DNA of 64,000 bases from Nonomuraea gerenzanensis. Its GTDB lineage: Bacteria; Actinomycetota; Actinomycetes; Streptosporangiales; Streptosporangiaceae. The notes under the pieces are model-generated. The model was not told the DNA's origin. It worked only from the letters and a program-made list of their open reading frames with translations, and ran no database searches. Shown in pieces: positions 60,792-64,000 of the stretch. The stretch spans positions 5,952,001 to 6,016,000 of the forward strand of contig NZ_CP084058.1 in the NCBI RefSeq assembly GCF_020215645.1. Direction: 5' to 3'. A program made the translations under genes and the position numbers. Within the stretch, counting starts at the first letter, position 1. Each line of letters starts with the position of its first letter.

Positions 60792-61360
60792 CACAGCGCC
60801 CCCCTCGTCATCGCGACGGCACGCAGGCCGATGCGCGCCAGGTCGATGCCGGCCGCGTCCAGGTGCCTGGCCAGTCGTTTGCGGGCCCGGTGCAGCCGCA
60901 GCCGGGCGTTGGCGCGCGAGCAGCCCAGCACGGTGGCGATCTCGTCGGAGCCCAGCCCCTCCCAACCGGCCAGCGACAGCAGCTCCCGGTCGTCGGGGCT
61001 CAGCCGCGCGAACGCCTCCCGCACCCCGGCCAGGCTCTCCCCTGCCTCGGTGTGCTCGGCCCACCCGGCGAGCTGTCGCCCCAGCCGCTCCACCAGCTCG
61101 CCGCGACGCGACTCGGCGCGGCGGCCGTTGGCCAGCACGCGGCGTGCCACGCCGAACAGCCACAGGCGGGCGTCCGGCCCCTGCGGAAGGTCGTCCAGGC
61201 GGCGCCAGGCCGTGGTGAACGTCTCGGCGAGGGCGTCGGCGGCGTCGTCGTGGGAGTCGGTGCGCCGCCGGATGTAGGCGAGGATGTCGGAATAGTGGGC
61301 AACGTAGATCACCTCGAAGCGCTGCTTGCGGTCATGGTGGGGCACGCTGCCTGCTCTCAT
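60791..61360 (-). CDS. ECF-type RNA polymerase sigma factor
   Basis: 189 residues from ATG at 61360 (an ATG at 61381 is possible). Region 2 spans FEVIYVAHYSDILAYIRRRTDSHDDAADALAETFTTAWRRL, region 4 SPDDRELLSLAGWEGLGSDEIATVLGCSRANARLRLHRARKRL. It directs transcription of a small regulon, usually including itself and the membrane protein encoded next, with which it shares a stop/start overlap. Confidence 0.9.
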   Translation of the reverse strand: MRAGSVPHHDRKQRFEVIYVAHYSDILAYIRRRTDSHDDAADALAETFTTAWRRLDDLPQGPDARLWLFGVARRVLANGRRAESRRGELVERLGRQLAGWAEHTEAGESLAGVREAFARLSPDDRELLSLAGWEGLGSDEIATVLGCSRANARLRLHRARKRLARHLDAAGIDLARIGLRAVAMTRGAL

Positions 61361-61406
61361 CCGAATGGTCCGACATCTCATACCTGTCCGGACCCACCGG
61401 ATAGTT

Positions 61407-61706
61407 TCACCCCTGTTTGCGGCGAATTCTGATGTCCCGCATGTCGGTCACCGCGACCTTGAGGATCTCGTGCGGCAGCCCGTACGCCTCCAGCGCCTCC
61501 ATCGCCGCCAGCGCGCCCACGTCCGCGTCGTCATCGTCCCCGTCGAGCGGCACCTGGCAGCGGAACGTGAACACCGACACGCTCGCGTCGTGCGTGAACG
61601 TGCCGGCCTCGGTGTACCCGGCCCCGGCCGCCGCCAGCACGGCAGCCCTGCCCGCGTCGTCGAGCCCCTTGAACTTGCCCCTGATCGTCACCCTGAACAC
61701 GGTCAC
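61407..61706 (-). CDS. DUF6204 family protein
   Basis: 99 residues from GTG at 61706, overlapping the TetR stop (GTGA); GTG at 61700 is the alternative. The opening MTVFRVTIRGKFKGLDDAGR and the body TFTHDASVSVFTFRCQVPLDGDDDDADV fit the small DUF6204 family of actinobacteria with ferredoxin-like strands. No known function. Co-translated with the TetR regulator and therefore probably connected with its ligand or self-controlled. Confidence 0.75.
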   Translation of the reverse strand: MTVFRVTIRGKFKGLDDAGRAAVLAAAGAGYTEAGTFTHDASVSVFTFRCQVPLDGDDDDADVGALAAMEALEAYGLPHEILKVAVTDMRDIRIRRKQG

Positions 61707-62341
61707 TCCCCTCGTACGGCATAGGTCAGGACGCGCTCGCCCAGCACGCTCTCGGCCACGTCCAGCAGCTCCAGCACGGCCCGCGCGATCTCCTCCGGCC
61801 GCTCCCCCGCCGCCGTGCGCCGGCCGATCTCGCCCAGCACCAGCGCGTGCAGGCAGCCGAGATGCCAGGCCATCACGCGCGGCAGCGGATCGTCCTTCGC
61901 CGCACCGCTCTCCTCGGCCAGCAGCCCGGCCAGCGCGTCGGTCATCTGGTGGCCGAGCGCCTCCAGCCGGGCGGTGAGCGTCGGCGCCGCCCGCATCATC
62001 TCCAGCACCCGCCCGAACCCGGGCGTCAGGCCCACCTGGCGCTCGCACCCGCGCACCTCCTGGCGCAGCCGGGCCAGCACCGCGCCCGCCGCCGACTCGC
62101 CGGGGGCGCGCTCGCGCACGATGTCGGCCAGCCGTTGCGGCGAGGCCTCCTCGGGCGGCAGGACCAAGTCCTCCTTGGCCTGGAAGTAGTTGTAGACGGT
62201 GTTCACCGACACCTCGGCGGCTGCGGCGACCTCGGCGATCGTGACGTGGTCGAAGCCGCGCTCCACGAACAGGCCGATGGCCACCTCGGAGATGCGCTGC
62301 CTGGTCTGCCGCTTCTTGCGCTCGCGCAGTCCTTCGGTCAT
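61703..62341 (-). CDS. TetR-family transcriptional regulator
   Basis: 212 residues from ATG at 62341. The DNA-binding domain is TRQRISEVAIGLFVERGFDHVTIAEVAAAAEVSVNTVYNYFQAKEDL. The remaining helices (HQMTDALAGLLAEESG, ARAVLELLDVAESVLG) form the ligand domain. A long dyad (62364-62397) immediately upstream overlaps the stop of the MerR gene and is a likely self-operator. Forms an operon with the DUF6204 gene. Confidence 0.88.
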   Translation of the reverse strand: MTEGLRERKKRQTRQRISEVAIGLFVERGFDHVTIAEVAAAAEVSVNTVYNYFQAKEDLVLPPEEASPQRLADIVRERAPGESAAGAVLARLRQEVRGCERQVGLTPGFGRVLEMMRAAPTLTARLEALGHQMTDALAGLLAEESGAAKDDPLPRVMAWHLGCLHALVLGEIGRRTAAGERPEEIARAVLELLDVAESVLGERVLTYAVRGE

Positions 62342-62363
62342 GGGACTGGAGCGTACTGCAAAC

Positions 62364-62397
62364 TTTAAGTCGATTGCATTTTTGTTATCGACTGAAA
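62364..62397. promoter_or_regulatory. Operator dyad of the TetR gene
   Basis: TTT-A-AGTCGAT, twelve AT-rich bases, ATCGACT-G-AAA: arms of eleven with one mismatch. It covers the last codons of the MerR gene and lies 23 bp before the TetR start. The strong AT content in its centre differs from the surroundings. Confidence 0.55.
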
Positions 62398-63147
62398 CTT
62401 CGCTTCGATGAGGCGGGTGGCCTGCCGGACGACCTCGGCCTGCGCGGGGGCCAGCCCGTCCAGGAAGGGCTCCAGCTGAGCGAGGTCCCAGTCGGCGCCG
62501 GGCTGCAGGTGCAGCAGGTGCTCCATGCTGTAGTCCGCCAGCTCGGCCGCCAGTGGCGCCACGCGGGGGTCGCCGGGCTCGGCGCCGGCCAGCTCGTCCA
62601 GCCTGCGGTAGAACTCCTGCCCGCGCTCCGCCGTCGCGGGGTCGGCGGCCAGCGTGTCGAGCATGGTGAGCGCCCGCTCCTGCTCGGCTCCCGCCGACAT
62701 GGTGTCCACGAGCAGGAGCAGGTCGCGGTCCCAGGCGGCGCTGCCGGACGCGGGCACGTCCACCACCCGCAGGAAGTCCACCAGGTCGGGTGAGGCGGTG
62801 TCGTCGGGGCCGAGCGCGCCGTCCTTGGCGCGGGCCAGCACCTCCGCCAGGCGGGCCCGGCGGCGGCGGATCTCGCGCTCCTGCGCCGCGAGGTCAGCGT
62901 CGATCTCGGTGAGGATCTCGGGCAGCTCCCTGGAGCGGTCCTCGGCGATGACGTCGCGCGCCTCGTCCAGGCTCAGGCCCAGCTCGACCAGCCGGCGGAC
63001 GCGGGCCAGCGCCACGGCGTCGCGCATGCCGTACTCGCGGTAGCCGTTGGACAGGCGCGGCGGCTCCGGCAGCACGCCCTGATGGTGGTAGTAGCGCACG
63101 GTCCGGGTGGACACCCCGAGCAGCGCGGCCAGCTCTCCGATCCGCAT
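62365..63147 (-). CDS. MerR-family transcriptional regulator
   Basis: 260 residues from ATG at 63147. The winged helix is MRIGELAALLGVSTRTVRYYHHQGVLPEPPRLSNGYREY, followed by a coiled-coil dimer helix (IDADLAAQEREIRRRRARLAEVLARA) and a C-terminal helical domain of about 140 residues that probably binds a ligand; it is not TipAS-like. A promoter with a 19-bp spacer and palindrome lies upstream, indicating activation of its own gene by DNA distortion. No ribosome site is present, so it is leaderless. Confidence 0.88.
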   Translation of the reverse strand: MRIGELAALLGVSTRTVRYYHHQGVLPEPPRLSNGYREYGMRDAVALARVRRLVELGLSLDEARDVIAEDRSRELPEILTEIDADLAAQEREIRRRRARLAEVLARAKDGALGPDDTASPDLVDFLRVVDVPASGSAAWDRDLLLLVDTMSAGAEQERALTMLDTLAADPATAERGQEFYRRLDELAGAEPGDPRVAPLAAELADYSMEHLLHLQPGADWDLAQLEPFLDGLAPAQAEVVRQATRLIEAKFQSITKMQST

Positions 63148-63153
63148 GGTCCC

Positions 63154-63184
63154 AGTTAAGACGTTGACGCCACGTCAACGTCAA
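63154..63184 (-). promoter_or_regulatory. MerR-type promoter with 19-bp spacer
   Basis: On the minus strand TTGACG (63179-63184), exactly 19 bp, TTAACT (63154-63159). The spacer overlaps the dyad GACGTTGACG-CCA-CGTCAACGTC (63160-63182). Transcription would start about seven bases after the -10, at the ATG. Confidence 0.7.
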
Positions 63185-63190
63185 GCCGGC

Positions 63191-63784
63191 TCATGGGCGC
63201 ACGGCTTTCAGGAAGAGATCCACCAGGGCGTCGGCGTACTCGGGGGTCAGCGGGCCCGAGCGGTGCAGCCAGCGCTGGTAGAGGGGCGCGTACAGGATCT
63301 CCAGCGCCAGGTCGAGGTCGGCGTCGGCGGCGATCTGCCCGGCCCGCTGCGCGCTGCGCAGCCGATCCTTCTTGGCCTCGTCCACCGGCCCGGCCAGCCG
63401 CTCGCGGTACTGCGCGGCGAGCGCCGGATCGTTGATGATCTCCGTGTTGAGCGCCCGGATCGGCGCCTCGAACGCCGGATCGGCGAACTCCGCCACCGTG
63501 GCCCGCATCACCAGCTTCAGGTCGGCCTCGATGTCGCCGGTGTCGGGCAGCGCCATGCCGCCGTCCGCGCCCGCCTCGCTCAGCGCGAGGAACGCGTCGA
63601 AGACCACCGCCCCCTTGGACGGCCACCAGCGGTAGATCGTCTGCTTGCCCACCCCGGCCCGGGCGGCGATGGCCTCGATGGAGACCTTGGCGTATCCCGC
63701 CTCGGAGACCAGCTCGCGGGCGGCGCCGAGGATGGCCTGGCGGGAGCGCTCGCTGCGGCGCGCGGGATCGGGGTGCTTCGGCAT
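63191..63784 (-). CDS. TetR-family transcriptional regulator
   Basis: 197 residues from ATG at 63784 (upstream in-frame starts would cross the operator). The DNA-binding domain is RQAILGAARELVSEAGYAKVSIEAIAARAGVGKQTIYRWWPSKGAVV; the C-terminal domain resembles TetR_C_16-like helices (EILYAPLYQRWLHRSGPLTPEYADALVDLFL). Divergent from the SDR gene at 63911; related inverted repeats lie between them, so it likely represses both. Confidence 0.88.
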   Translation of the reverse strand: MPKHPDPARRSERSRQAILGAARELVSEAGYAKVSIEAIAARAGVGKQTIYRWWPSKGAVVFDAFLALSEAGADGGMALPDTGDIEADLKLVMRATVAEFADPAFEAPIRALNTEIINDPALAAQYRERLAGPVDEAKKDRLRSAQRAGQIAADADLDLALEILYAPLYQRWLHRSGPLTPEYADALVDLFLKAVRP

Positions 63785-63813
63785 GCGAGGCAGCATAGCA
63801 CTCCAACGAGACG

Positions 63814-63826
63814 AGACGTTCCGTCT
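63814..63826. promoter_or_regulatory. TetR operator copy A
   Basis: AGACG, TTC, CGTCT: a short dyad about 30 bp before the TetR start, sharing the ACGAGACG string with the longer dyad at 63867-63888. Probable self-control site. Confidence 0.4.
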
Positions 63827-63866
63827 TGACATTGGTGTGGCCATGGCCCACAGTTGGGGCAGTCAG

Positions 63867-63888
63867 CGAGACGAGACGGCTCGTCTCG
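63867..63888. promoter_or_regulatory. TetR operator copy B
   Basis: CGAGACGA, GACGGC, TCGTCTCG: perfect 8-bp arms, 22 bp before the SDR start codon. Together with copy A it fits one TetR protein controlling both divergent genes. Confidence 0.6.
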
Positions 63889-63910
63889 CTTCTATCCCTA
63901 GGAGAGAGTC

Positions 63911-64000
63911 TTGACCCGAGTGTGGTTCATCACCGGTGCGTCGCGGGGCCTCGGCCGCGCCTTCGCGGAGGCGGCCCTGGCCGCCGGGGACCAGGTCGTG
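63911..64000 (+). CDS. Short-chain dehydrogenase (3' part outside window)
   Basis: Thirty codons before the right edge. The start is probably TTG at 63911 (GGAGAG six bases upstream); GTG at 63920 is the alternative. The visible part RVWFITGASRGLGRAFAEAAL is the classical SDR nucleotide-binding motif TGxxxGxG. Controlled by the divergent TetR gene. The catalytic part is not visible. Confidence 0.8.
   Translation, partial: MTRVWFITGASRGLGRAFAEAALAAGDQVV

Overview
The window is very G+C-rich DNA with strong GC third-position bias, many GTG starts, dense same-strand operons with 1-17 bp overlaps, several probable leaderless promoters, and ECF, BTAD, SNF2/SWIM, DUF3052 and DUF6204 families. This indicates a large-genome soil actinomycete. 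A Streptosporangiales member such as Nonomuraea is my guess, but nothing here fixes the genus. No rRNA, tRNA, CRISPR array, transposase or integrase was recognised.

Left part (1-25.1 kb), chromosomal accessory genes: a truncated secreted lipoprotein; an SRPBCC protein; a BtrH-type protein next to a decayed MerR gene and an intact palindromic operator; an ankyrin protein; a VOC protein; a methyltransferase; DHFR-like and DUF3052 proteins; an S66 peptidase; a DedA-histidine kinase-response regulator operon; an SNF2 helicase-SWIM pair; two FAD monooxygenases with a LysR regulator; a shortened BTAD regulator facing a DrrA-type ATPase without permease; and a TetR-SDR pair with two operators.

Middle part (25.1-47.1 kb), a catabolic island. 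It is bounded by a 50-bp imperfect direct repeat of the 3' end of the SDR gene (25084-25133 and 47039-47088, 45/50 identical by eye) and holds two related modules, each with its own LysR regulator. Module 2 (41.6-46.6 kb) encodes most of the 3-hydroxyanthranilate meta-cleavage route: dioxygenase, ACMS decarboxylase, 2-aminomuconate semialdehyde dehydrogenase, RidA-type deaminase, 4-oxalocrotonate decarboxylase and 2-oxopent-4-enoate hydratase. Module 1 (26.3-40.1 kb) has its own dioxygenase and aldehyde dehydrogenase plus a cyclase-family hydrolase coupled to a ThDP enzyme, a NitT/TauT-type ABC importer, a thiolase-fold protein lacking thiolase catalytic residues, a DUF35 zinc-ribbon/acyl-CoA ligase fusion, a quinone oxidoreductase, an atypical Asp/Glu racemase-fold protein and an Ohr/OsmC protein. 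A 58-codon relic of an ACMSD-like amidohydrolase sits exactly where that gene belongs. Module 1 is the best candidate for an undescribed pathway, probably import and degradation of an aminoaromatic or N-heteroaromatic compound. Broken MFS-transporter and carboxylesterase genes mark repeated rearrangement of the island.

Right part (47.1-64 kb): an ArsR-SRPBCC-VOC operon; a biotin-uptake operon (BioY, acyl-CoA ligase, thiolase, BioM, BioN); a secreted nuclease; threonine synthase; an RpiR regulator; a secreted carboxylesterase; an XRE-cupin regulator with GNAT acetyltransferase and a clear autoregulatory palindrome; a GT39-like membrane protein; an ECF sigma factor with a membrane partner; TetR-DUF6204; a MerR regulator with a textbook 19-bp-spacer promoter; and a TetR gene divergent from an SDR gene cut by the right edge.
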